Shown piece by piece: positions 8,690 to 16,688 of a DNA stretch of 64,000 bases. A program made the position numbers and the translations under genes. Every line of letters starts with the position of its first letter. The stretch's first letter is position 1. The notes beneath the pieces were generated by a model. The model was not told the DNA's origin. It ran no database searches and saw only the letters and a program-made list of their open reading frames with translations. This stretch comes from Bog-473 sp963838835 (GTDB lineage: Bacteria > Actinomycetota > Acidimicrobiia > Acidimicrobiales > RAAP-2), in the NCBI GenBank assembly GCA_963838835.1, contig CAWITA010000023.1, positions 1-64,000 of the forward strand, written 5' to 3'.

Positions 8690-11353
8690 ATGGTCATGAC
8701 CACTCGCCGGATAGCCATCGTTCCGCACACGCATTGGGACCGAGAATGGTACAAGTCCTACCAGGACTTTCGCCTCTCCCTGGTGGAATTGATCGACACC
8801 TTGATTCCGCTTCTCGAGCGCGACGCCAGCTATCCCCACTTCATGCTCGACGGGCAGATGGCCGTGGTCGACGACTACCTCGAGGTGCGGCCCGAGGCCG
8901 AGGGACGGCTGCGGGCGCTGGCCGCAGCAGGCCGGGTCAGCATGGGGCCCTGGTACATCTTGATGGACGAATTCCTGGCCTCGGGCGAGACCATCGTGCG
9001 CAACCTGCAGATGGGCCTGCTCCGCGGCGCCGCTTTCGGGGGTGTCATGAAACTCGGGTACCTGCCCGACATGTTCGGCCACATCGCCCAGATGCCGCAG
9101 ATCCTCCGCCTGGCGGGGTTCCGCGACGCCGTCGTGTGGCGGGGCGTGCCCTCCCAGGTGACCAAGAACGCCTTCGTGTGGGAGGCGCCTGACGGCTCGT
9201 CCGTGCGGGCCGAATACCTCCCCGTGGGCTACGGCAACGGCGCCTCGCTGCCCGACGACGCCAAGGCGCTCGTGCGCCGCACTCGCGACAACGTGGCCGA
9301 GGTCGCCGACTTCCTAATTGACGACTTGCTCTGCATGAACGGCTCGGACCACCTCATGCCCCAGCCCTGGCTCGGCCGGGTGGTGGCGGAGGCCAACGAC
9401 GTGCAGGACGAATTCGTCTTCGAGGTGACTTCGCTCCCCGGTTACCTGGAGGGGACGTCCACCCAGGGCCTGACCACGGTCCAGGGCGAGCTGCGTTCGG
9501 GGTTCCGCGCCAACATGCTGATGGGCGTCACCTCCAATCGCGTCGATGTGAAGCGCGAGGGTGCGCTGGCCGAGCGGGAGCTGGAGCGGCGAGCCGAGCC
9601 CCTGGCGGCCTTGTTCGAGCCGCCCGAGGACTACCCGGATCGACTCCTCGACCTGGCCTGGCTGGAGATGGTACGCAACTCCGCTCACGACTCCATCTGT
9701 GCCTGCTCGGTCGACGACGTGGTCGACGCCGTGCTGCACCGCTACGCCGAAGCGCGCGCCATCGCCGCCGGTCTGGCCGATCGCGCGGTGAAGACCTTCA
9801 CCCGCTCGCTGGCCGCACCCGGGCCTTCCGTCCTCAACCCCTCGCCCCGGCCACGGTCCGGCGTCGTCGAGCTGGTCGTACCCGCCGACGGCCCGGCGCC
9901 GACGAACGTGCAGGTGTTGTCGGAGAGGTCTGGGCTCCCGGGTTCGATGGTCCTCAACGCGGACACGGTGCGCACCATGCTCGGCATGATGCAGGGACCC
10001 AAGATCAGCGACGACGCCTGGATCCACGAGGTCCGCGTCGAGGACACCGAGGACGGCTTCGACATCACCGTCTCGGTGGGGACCGAGGAGAAGACCGACG
10101 TTCCGATCGCCGAGGCGAAACAGGACGTCTACACGCGACTGGGCGCCCGACCCGACGCCGTCGTGCGCGTCGCCTTGGACCAGCCCTCGACCCGCAGGAT
10201 CGTGGCACGCACGGCCGAGGTGCCCGGCTACGGCTGGCGGGCCTTCGAGGCCACCACGCTGGAGCACCCGGCCGAGGTGAGCGAGGCCGAGGCCACGGTG
10301 GAGCTCTCCAATGGGCTGGTGCGGGTAACGGTCGACCCCACGAACGGGACCTTCGCGCTCGACGGCGTACCCGGCTACGGCCGGCTGGTCGACGGTGGTG
10401 ACCTCGGAGACTCGTACAACTACTCACCGCCCCGCCAGGACTCCTTCGTCGAGACGCCGGAGTCCGTCACCGTGCGGGTCGACGAGCGGGGCCCGGTGCG
10501 AGCGAGGGTGCATATCACCAGCACCTACGTCTGGCCCGACCACGTCGACGGGTCGTCGCAGGCGCGGGTGGGCCAACACCGCGTCGAGGTCGGCACCGAC
10601 ATTGAGCTCCGGGCCGACGACGCGGTGGTGCGGGTCACCACAGCCTTCGTGAATCCGAGCGGGGACCACCGCGTGCGCGTCCACCTCCCGCTCCCCGAGG
10701 TTGCTCGGCATTCGGACGCGGAGAGCGCCTTCACCGTCGTGCGGCGCGGACTCACTGCCGAAGGGCGGCCCGACGAATTCGGTCTCCCGACGGCGCCGGC
10801 CCAGCGCTTCGTGACAGCCGGGCGCCTTACCGTGGCCCACGAGGGCGTCTGCGAGTACGAGCTGGTCGACGTGGACGGCGACGCGGCCCGCACGCTCGCC
10901 CTCACCGTCCTCCGCTCCACCGGCATGCTGTCCCGGCTGGGCATGGCGTACCGCCCCTTCCCCGCCGGCCCCATGACGCCAGTCGAGGGTCTGCAGATGC
11001 GCGGGAAGCGGGTCACCTTGCGTTACGCGCTCGAGGTCGACTGCGAGGAGCCCTACCGGCTGGCGGACGACGTGTTGCTCCCGCTGGAGGTCGTCTTGAG
11101 CCTGGGCGGGGGCAGCCGACCCGAGTCCGGGAACGAGCTGACCGTGCTCGGCGCCGAGGTCAGCGCGCTCCATCGCGTCGCGGGTGTGCTCGAGGCCCGT
11201 GTCTTCAACCCCACCGACCAGCCCGCCGCCGTCTCGTTCCCCGGCCGCTCCGGCTGGCTGGTCGATCTGCGCGGCTACCCGCTCGAGCCCTTCGAAGGCT
11301 CGTTCGAGCTACGCCCCTTCGGCATCGCCACCGCCCGGATCCGCACCGCCTGA
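8690..11353 (+). CDS. Alpha-mannosidase, glycoside hydrolase family 38
   Basis: This is an 887-residue hydrolase. The N-terminal GH38 domain begins with PHTHWDREWY (residues about 9-18, zinc-binding His and Asp). GYLPDMFGHIAQMPQIL holds the catalytic nucleophile Asp, and RNSAHDSICACSVDDV belongs to the middle three-helix domain with its zinc His. The C-terminal half is the beta-rich GH38C region (LSNGLVRVTVDPTNG). There is no signal peptide, so it is probably cytoplasmic, acting on mannosides or mannosylglycerate-like compounds. The start is ATG 8690 (ATG 8696 is an alternative). The open frame to 8423 is antisense to the synthetase and not used. Confidence 0.92.
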   Translation: MVMTTRRIAIVPHTHWDREWYKSYQDFRLSLVELIDTLIPLLERDASYPHFMLDGQMAVVDDYLEVRPEAEGRLRALAAAGRVSMGPWYILMDEFLASGETIVRNLQMGLLRGAAFGGVMKLGYLPDMFGHIAQMPQILRLAGFRDAVVWRGVPSQVTKNAFVWEAPDGSSVRAEYLPVGYGNGASLPDDAKALVRRTRDNVAEVADFLIDDLLCMNGSDHLMPQPWLGRVVAEANDVQDEFVFEVTSLPGYLEGTSTQGLTTVQGELRSGFRANMLMGVTSNRVDVKREGALAERELERRAEPLAALFEPPEDYPDRLLDLAWLEMVRNSAHDSICACSVDDVVDAVLHRYAEARAIAAGLADRAVKTFTRSLAAPGPSVLNPSPRPRSGVVELVVPADGPAPTNVQVLSERSGLPGSMVLNADTVRTMLGMMQGPKISDDAWIHEVRVEDTEDGFDITVSVGTEEKTDVPIAEAKQDVYTRLGARPDAVVRVALDQPSTRRIVARTAEVPGYGWRAFEATTLEHPAEVSEAEATVELSNGLVRVTVDPTNGTFALDGVPGYGRLVDGGDLGDSYNYSPPRQDSFVETPESVTVRVDERGPVRARVHITSTYVWPDHVDGSSQARVGQHRVEVGTDIELRADDAVVRVTTAFVNPSGDHRVRVHLPLPEVARHSDAESAFTVVRRGLTAEGRPDEFGLPTAPAQRFVTAGRLTVAHEGVCEYELVDVDGDAARTLALTVLRSTGMLSRLGMAYRPFPAGPMTPVEGLQMRGKRVTLRYALEVDCEEPYRLADDVLLPLEVVLSLGGGSRPESGNELTVLGAEVSALHRVAGVLEARVFNPTDQPAAVSFPGRSGWLVDLRGYPLEPFEGSFELRPFGIATARIRTA

Positions 11354-12604
11354 GCCGGGACCCCGGTTCGAGGTCAGCAGACGCTCGCCGACGCCGCGCA
11401 GCTCTTCGAGGTCGCGCAGCACCTCGGAGAGGCGTTCCCAGCGCACGTTGCGCCGGCGGTCGGCGGCGGCACCGGTGCCGTCGGCTTCCTGGCCAACCCG
11501 GCCGCACCACCACAGCTGCACGCGGCCGAGGTCCTTGAGCAGCCGTGGCCGCAGGGACTGGCCGGTGAATTCGCCAGACGCCTGCTCCATGAGGGCGGTG
11601 TGGAACTCGTCGGACATGAGGACCGTCCCTGGGTTGGCGATATTGACAATCCGGTGGGCCAGGTTCACGGTCGGGCCGAAATAGTCGCCGTCCCGCAAGA
11701 GCACCGGGCCACACGCCAGCCCGACCCGAACGTCGGAGAGGAGATCATCGTCGGCATAGGCGTCGGCAAGGGCCAGGCCGATCCGCGCTGCATCGGTGAC
11801 GTTGTCCACGACGAACATGACCTCGTCGCCGATCATCTTGACCACCCGCCCGCGGGCGCTGGTCACGATGTCGTGGGCGAGCTCCTCGAAGCGCCGTACG
11901 ACGGCTGCGAGCTCCTCGTCGCTCAGGTGCTGGCTCAACAGCGTGAATCCGACCATGTCGGCGAATCCCACAGCGAGCGCCGGACTCTGCCCCGGGGCGA
12001 GGCCGTGGCTCCGCAGCATCATGTTGCGTTGGATCCCGGCCGCCAGCTGGCGGCGCCACACGAACTCGAGCAGTTTGGCCATGGCGGGGATCGTCACGTC
12101 GGCCACGCTCGCGAAAGCCTCGGCCGACAAGATCGGATCGACCTCGGCGCTCACCATGTCACCGGGCACCAGCTCCGCCTCGGCGATGCGCGCCATGGAG
12201 GAGCCGATGACGCGGGCCATCTGGACGGCTGTCTCGGAGTCTGCCGCGCCGAGCGCCTGCAGGCCCTGAAAGAGGCGCACCGCTTCAAGGTCGAGATCGG
12301 TGAAGGCCGGGTCGTCGTCGTCGACCCCAGGGAACCCGAGCGCCCGCCAGAAACGCTCGAGCTTGTCGATCGCGACGCCCGTAAGCTCTTCGACTTCCAG
12401 GCGAGAGTACCGGCGGCGCGACGGGATGAGCAAGCGGTCGGCCACGAGGAGATCGATCACGCCGTCGGCGACGGCCCGCTCGATCTCCTCCTCGGTCGCC
12501 CCGTGCATCAAGAGGACCTCCCTGACGTGGACCAACGCGGCGTCCCGGCGATCCTCGTCGTTGGCGTCGGGCAGCATCTCGTGGCTGTGGAAGAGCCCGC
12601 TCAT
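11309..12604 (-). CDS. Class III adenylate/guanylate cyclase with N-terminal regulatory domain
   Basis: This is a 431-residue soluble protein. The C-terminal half is a class III nucleotide cyclase: VGFADMVGFTLLS with the first metal Asp, KMIGDEVMFV with the second, and VGLACGPVLLRDGDYFGPTVNLAHRI. The N-terminal 200 residues are helical and match the regulatory domain placed before many actinobacterial cyclases, including a MerR-like segment (YSRLEVEELTGV). Its ATG at 12604 overlaps the gpsA stop as ATGA, so it is translationally coupled to gpsA. Its 3' end overlaps the mannosidase end by 45 bp. Whether it makes cAMP or cGMP is not settled by eye. Confidence 0.88.
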   Translation of the reverse strand: MSGLFHSHEMLPDANDEDRRDAALVHVREVLLMHGATEEEIERAVADGVIDLLVADRLLIPSRRRYSRLEVEELTGVAIDKLERFWRALGFPGVDDDDPAFTDLDLEAVRLFQGLQALGAADSETAVQMARVIGSSMARIAEAELVPGDMVSAEVDPILSAEAFASVADVTIPAMAKLLEFVWRRQLAAGIQRNMMLRSHGLAPGQSPALAVGFADMVGFTLLSQHLSDEELAAVVRRFEELAHDIVTSARGRVVKMIGDEVMFVVDNVTDAARIGLALADAYADDDLLSDVRVGLACGPVLLRDGDYFGPTVNLAHRIVNIANPGTVLMSDEFHTALMEQASGEFTGQSLRPRLLKDLGRVQLWWCGRVGQEADGTGAAADRRRNVRWERLSEVLRDLEELRGVGERLLTSNRGPGSGGADPGGGDAEGA

Positions 12605-13623
12605 CGAGGCAGGCTCCGGAGGAGTGCCTCGTCCCATTCAGGACGCGAGGGCCGCTTCATCAGGTTCATCAGGGCTTCGGACGGAGAGGAGCGCCCATCG
12701 ACGATGGCACGCACCTGCTCTGCGATGGGCATCTCGACCCCATGCGCAGCTGCCAGCTCGACCAGCGGCCCAGCACTCTTGACGCCCTCGGCCACCATGT
12801 GCATACTGCCGACGATCTCGTCGAGGGTCCGGCCCTCACCGAGGGCGTAGCCCACCATCCGGTTCCGACTCTGAGGGCTGGCGCATGTCGCGACCAGGTC
12901 TCCGACGCCGGCCAGTCCGCCGAAGGTGAGCACTTTCCCGCCCAACGCCACGCCCAGACGACCCAGTTCGGCCAGTCCCCGCGTGATGAGGACGGCGCGG
13001 GTGTTGTCCCCGAGGCCCAGCCCGTCGCCGATCCCGGCCGCGATGGCTATCACGTTCTTGGTGGCGCCGGCGATTTCGCAGCCGATCACGTCGGTGCCCA
13101 TGTAGGTGCGGAAGGTGCGGGTGTGCACCAACCCCTGCACGCGGCGGGCCAGGTCGGCATCGGGCAGCGCGACCACGCAGGCCGCCGGATGACCCTGTGC
13201 CACCTCGCGGGCCAAGTTGGGACCGGTGAGCACACCGGCCGGGACACCCGGCAGCACCTCGGCCGCGACTTGGGACATCCGAAGGTTGGTCCCCATCTCA
13301 ATTCCCTTGGCCAGACTGACGACGGCCTCGATCCCGCCCGCCAACGGCCGGGCGCCGCTGAGGACGTCGCGGAACCCGTGCGATGGGACCGCCATGAACA
13401 CGACGCCCGCTCCCTCGAGCGCCTCAGCGAGCGAGGACGTCACGACCAACCCGTCGGGGAGCCGGATGCCGGGGAGGTACTTCTCGTTCTCGCGCCTTTC
13501 CCGTATGGACCCGGCGAGCTCGGTGGAGCGCACCCACAGCGAGGCCGGGTTGGTCGCACCGACGATGCTCGCGACGGCGGTCCCCCACGACCCGGCACCG
13601 ATCACTGCCACCCGCTCGCTCAT
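12601..13623 (-). CDS. gpsA: NAD(P)-dependent glycerol-3-phosphate dehydrogenase
   Basis: This enzyme reduces dihydroxyacetone phosphate to sn-glycerol 3-phosphate for phospholipid synthesis. The N-terminal dinucleotide fold is AVIGAGSWGTAVAS (residues 5-18). VFMAVPSHGFRDVL, VSLAKGIEMGTNLRMS and GPNLAREVAQGHPAA follow. The C-terminal domain has GATKNVIAIAAGIGDGLGLGDNTRA with the catalytic Lys. The length of 340 residues is normal. The start is the ATG at 13623, where similarity begins, although the frame is open to 13695. It is the first gene of a two-gene unit with the cyclase. Confidence 0.96.
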   Translation of the reverse strand: MSERVAVIGAGSWGTAVASIVGATNPASLWVRSTELAGSIRERRENEKYLPGIRLPDGLVVTSSLAEALEGAGVVFMAVPSHGFRDVLSGARPLAGGIEAVVSLAKGIEMGTNLRMSQVAAEVLPGVPAGVLTGPNLAREVAQGHPAACVVALPDADLARRVQGLVHTRTFRTYMGTDVIGCEIAGATKNVIAIAAGIGDGLGLGDNTRAVLITRGLAELGRLGVALGGKVLTFGGLAGVGDLVATCASPQSRNRMVGYALGEGRTLDEIVGSMHMVAEGVKSAGPLVELAAAHGVEMPIAEQVRAIVDGRSSPSEALMNLMKRPSRPEWDEALLRSLPR

Positions 13624-13682
13624 GCCACAAGAGACTACGGCCGCCCCGCGAGGTCCTCCGCGTTCGCCCTTACACTGTCCCG

Positions 13683-14312
13683 GTGTCGAGGGCAACCGGT
13701 TCGGCAGCGCGGGGTGAGGACGCAGCGGCCGATGCTTCGCTCGGCTACGACGTCGTCCTGATCCCGGTCAAGGCGTTCCACCAGGCCAAGCGGAGGCTGG
13801 GTTCCACCATGGCGGGTCCGGAACGGGAACGGCTCGTACGGGCCATGGCGTCGCACGTGGTGTCGGCGTGCGCACCGCTTCCCGTCGCCGTCGTCTGCGA
13901 CGACGAGGATGTCGCGCGGTGGGCGACGGGTCTGGGCGCTGCCGTCATGTGGGAGCCCGGGCAAGGTCTCAACGGCGCCGTGCGAGCGGGCGTCCAGCGA
14001 CTGGCCCTCGCCGGCGTCCGCTGGGTCACCGTCGCCCATGGCGACCTTCCCCGGGCCCGTGGCCTCGGCACGCTGCCGACATTCGATGGCGTGACCCTGG
14101 TCCCCGACCGGCGCGACGACGGCACCAACGTGTTGCGGCTTCCCGTGGGGCACGACTTCCGCTTCGCCTACGGCCCACGCTCGTTCCGGGCTCACCGGGC
14201 CGAAGCGACCCGCCTCGGGCTCCCCGTCCGCGTGCTCCGGGACCCGGACCTGGCCTATGACGTGGACTGGCCCGCCGACGTGGTCGAACTTGGCCTGAGC
14301 CCTCTGACATGA
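13683..14312 (+). CDS. cofC: 2-phospho-L-lactate (or phosphoenolpyruvate) guanylyltransferase, F420 biosynthesis
   Basis: CofC/FbiD activates the three-carbon acid phosphate used to build coenzyme F420. The 209-residue chain has the nucleotidyltransferase-like start LIPVKAFHQAKRRLGS, then PVAVVCDDEDVARWA, WVTVAHGDLPRA with the metal-binding Asp, and VPDRRDDGTNVLRLP. The end DPDLAYDVDWPADV is typical. The start is GTG at 13683, divergent from gpsA with a 59-bp gap. F420 use fits the Ddn-like protein at 18.1 kb. A strong hairpin follows the stop. Confidence 0.9.
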   Translation: MSRATGSAARGEDAAADASLGYDVVLIPVKAFHQAKRRLGSTMAGPERERLVRAMASHVVSACAPLPVAVVCDDEDVARWATGLGAAVMWEPGQGLNGAVRAGVQRLALAGVRWVTVAHGDLPRARGLGTLPTFDGVTLVPDRRDDGTNVLRLPVGHDFRFAYGPRSFRAHRAEATRLGLPVRVLRDPDLAYDVDWPADVVELGLSPLT

Positions 14313-14341
14313 AGCCGGGGGCCCGAGGGCCCCCGGCTTCA
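14310..14341. terminator. Hairpin between convergent cofC and the histone-like gene
   Basis: A perfect 14-bp stem (14310-14323 with 14328-14341) closes a CGAG tetraloop. The stem is almost all G-C. No run of T follows on either strand, so it would be a weak intrinsic terminator or a stop for both convergent transcripts. Confidence 0.65.
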
Positions 14342-14364
14342 CATGTTCGCTTCGGAACGCAGGC

Positions 14365-14757
14365 TCAGCGCCGACGTGCCGCCTTCTTGGCCGGGGCCCG
14401 CTTGGTGACAGCCCGCCTCTTGACGGCCTTGCGAGCACCGGCAGCCCGCTTCTTGACGGCCTTGCGAGCACCAGCAGCCCGCTTCTTGACGGCCTTACGA
14501 GCAGGAGCCCGCTTCTTCGTCGCCTTACGCGCCGGAGCCTTGGCAGCCTTCTTGGCCGGGGCCCGCTTCTTCGTGGCCTTGCGAGCCGGAGCCCGCTTCT
14601 TGGCCGCCTTCTTGGCGGGGGCCCGCTTCACGGACTTCCGTGCGGGAGCACGCTTGACGGCCTTCTTGGCCGGCGCGCGCTTCACTGCCTTCTTTGCGGG
14701 GGCCCGCTTTTTTGCGGCCTTTCTGGCCGGGGCCCTTCTTTTTGCGGCTACTGCCAC
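14365..14757 (-). CDS. Lysine/alanine-repeat histone H1-like DNA-binding protein
   Basis: This 130-residue protein is almost wholly repeats of the type KKRAPAxKA or VKRAPAKKA, with no other domain. Its composition is Lys, Arg, Ala and Pro, like the free C-terminal tail of mycobacterial HU (HupB) or eukaryotic H1, so binding of DNA in the nucleoid is a fair inference. The start is GTG at 14757 with a good ribosome site (AGGGAGGTG, 14762-14770). Because the coding is repetitive, copy number is likely to vary between strains. Confidence 0.8.
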   Translation of the reverse strand: MAVAAKRRAPARKAAKKRAPAKKAVKRAPAKKAVKRAPARKSVKRAPAKKAAKKRAPARKATKKRAPAKKAAKAPARKATKKRAPARKAVKKRAAGARKAVKKRAAGARKAVKRRAVTKRAPAKKAARRR

Positions 14758-14770
14758 AGGTGCACCTCCC

Positions 14771-15280
14771 TAGGAGCATGGTCACTGAATAGAGGTGAAG
14801 CCTGCGCCACGCCGGGGGTCACAGCCCCACACCGTGCGCACTGCCGCACCGGATTCACTGTCGTTGGCGCCGGATGACGCTGCGGTAACGGCATCAATCG
14901 ATACCGCCGCACTGCGTCACACCGACCTGAATTGCCCGAGTTGCAACGTCACATTGACTGACGAGCGACGCGATGCGCGACGCACCAAATGCGAACCGAC
15001 AACGTTCGCTTGGCGCGCCACATACGGTCGTGTCGCAACACATGTCAAACCTCCCTCACACTTCGGGTAGACACATTCTTCTGTTGTCAACGTGTCCAGG
15101 TCAAGCATTCTTTGTTCGCGCCGTCTTTTTAGACATGGTGAGCGAACTCGATTCACGTGCTTCGACACACGCAAAGAGCGCGCGTGCTGCGCTCGTTCGA
15201 CTCGATCGTCGTCTCATTGTCGCGACATTGCCTGATATGTCCTATGGAATTTTCTGTGCTCCAACGCAAACATCACACGC
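14771..15280. other. Intergenic region of about 500 bp, lower in GC than its surroundings
   Basis: The DNA between the histone-like gene and the coupling-protein gene is visibly richer in A and T (for example near 15060-15140 and 15230-15290), with low-quality short frames only. I cannot support a gene in it. It holds the promoter of one or both neighbours and may be the edge of an inserted block that carries the two conjugation-type genes. Confidence 0.5.
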
Positions 15281-16687
15281 ATGGAAGACGGCACTGAGAA
15301 CCACGCCCACAACGTCGATTCGTGCCTGATTTCGACTGCCGCTTTGCGTGAAGTCCACCGCTTTGCACACCACAGCATCTACATTGGAAACGGAAGAAAC
15401 GGGTGGATGTGGGCTGGACCTCAGCGCTCGACGTTGGTGCTCGGGCCACCGCGCTCTGGAAAGACGTCCTCCCTGGTCATACCCAATATTTTGCTGTCGG
15501 ACGGGCCAGTCGTTTCGACGTCGACCAAGCCCGACGTCATGCGTGCGACTGCACCGTCACGTGCGTGTGACGGTTGGGCGTTCCTCTACGACCCGAGTGG
15601 CGAGCTCGAGTGCCCGCACGGCGTCGAACGCGTCGGGTGGTCACCGCTGACTTCCGCCTCGAGTTGGGACGCCGCGATCGTGACTGCGGATGCGATGGTC
15701 GGCGCCAGCAGGTTGAGCGGGCTGCGTGCCGGGCACGACCACTGGACCGAACGCGCCGGTTCGCTACTCTCGGCGCTGCTCCATTCCGCCGCACTGGAGA
15801 GCCTCCAGATGCAGGACGTCCTCCGCTGGATCGATCGCCACAACCCGGCCCCTGCCCTCGAAATCCTCGCTTCTCGTGCCGGAGAGCAGGCCACCGCGAC
15901 CGATCTGCTGACCGGGATCGTCGCCACGGACTCACGAGAACAATCGGGGATCTGGTCGACCGCATCGGGGGTGCTCGCGGCCTATCGCACGGAAGGGGTT
16001 CTCGCGTCGACCCGCACGCCTCCGCTCGACCTCGAAGCGTTCTGCAGTGGCCCGAACACGCTCTACGTTTGCTCGACGGGGCGACGACAGCGACAATTCG
16101 CGCCGCTGCTCGTCGCACTCGTCGGCGACGTACGCGACGCCACCTACGAGCGTGCCCGCGGGGGGCGGAGCGGTGCTCCCACACTCCTGGCACTCGACGA
16201 GGTCGCCAACATCGCACCCATCCCCGATCTCCCCGCCATGGTCAGCGAAGGCGCCGGGCAAGGGCTTCTCGTCCTCGCCTGCTTGCAGGACCTCTCGCAG
16301 GCCCGAGGGCGCTGGGGTATGGCAGCCGACGGGTTCTTGTCGCTCTTCGGGACGACCGTTGTCCTGCGGGGGATCGGTGACACCGCGACCCTGCGGGACA
16401 TCAGCGCGTTGGCGGGCGACCGCGAGGTGGCCGCCACGACGGTCAGCCGGTCGGTCGGTCGTTGGGGCCGCATCCGCCCCTCGACGTCGGTCGGCCCGGC
16501 CCGCCAGCCCCGCCTTCCCGTCGACGCCGTTGCCCACGGCTCCCCGGGCCGAGCACTCGTCCTCGGCCCCCACAAAGAGATCCGGGAGGTCGCACTGACG
16601 CCGTCTCACGAGCATTCACCCTGGCGTGAGCTGGTGCCGGTGGTGCGAGAGCTCACACGGCAGGAAACCCGTCCCCGCGGCCGATAG
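15281..16687 (+). CDS. Type IV coupling protein-like ATPase (VirD4/TraG/TraD family, TraM-recognition type)
   Basis: This is a 468-residue P-loop ATPase. Walker A is GPPRSGKTSS (residues 55-64), followed by PVVSTSTKPDVM, typical of VirD4-type coupling proteins. Walker B is LLALDEVANIAPIPDLP (around 302-318), followed by GQGLLVLACLQDLSQ and a GTTVVLRG segment. It lacks the N-terminal membrane anchors of classical VirD4 and is shorter. It would bring relaxase-bound DNA to a secretion channel or act as a DNA pump. It ends 1 bp from the convergent relaxase end. No other conjugation genes are in the window. Confidence 0.85.
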   Translation: MEDGTENHAHNVDSCLISTAALREVHRFAHHSIYIGNGRNGWMWAGPQRSTLVLGPPRSGKTSSLVIPNILLSDGPVVSTSTKPDVMRATAPSRACDGWAFLYDPSGELECPHGVERVGWSPLTSASSWDAAIVTADAMVGASRLSGLRAGHDHWTERAGSLLSALLHSAALESLQMQDVLRWIDRHNPAPALEILASRAGEQATATDLLTGIVATDSREQSGIWSTASGVLAAYRTEGVLASTRTPPLDLEAFCSGPNTLYVCSTGRRQRQFAPLLVALVGDVRDATYERARGGRSGAPTLLALDEVANIAPIPDLPAMVSEGAGQGLLVLACLQDLSQARGRWGMAADGFLSLFGTTVVLRGIGDTATLRDISALAGDREVAATTVSRSVGRWGRIRPSTSVGPARQPRLPVDAVAHGSPGRALVLGPHKEIREVALTPSHEHSPWRELVPVVRELTRQETRPRGR

Positions 16688-16688
16688 G

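Noticed and set aside
14365..14757. CRISPR-like repeats in DNA
   Set aside because: The repeats code for Lys/Ala/Pro units in one frame, with a good start and ribosome site, and have no spacer structure.
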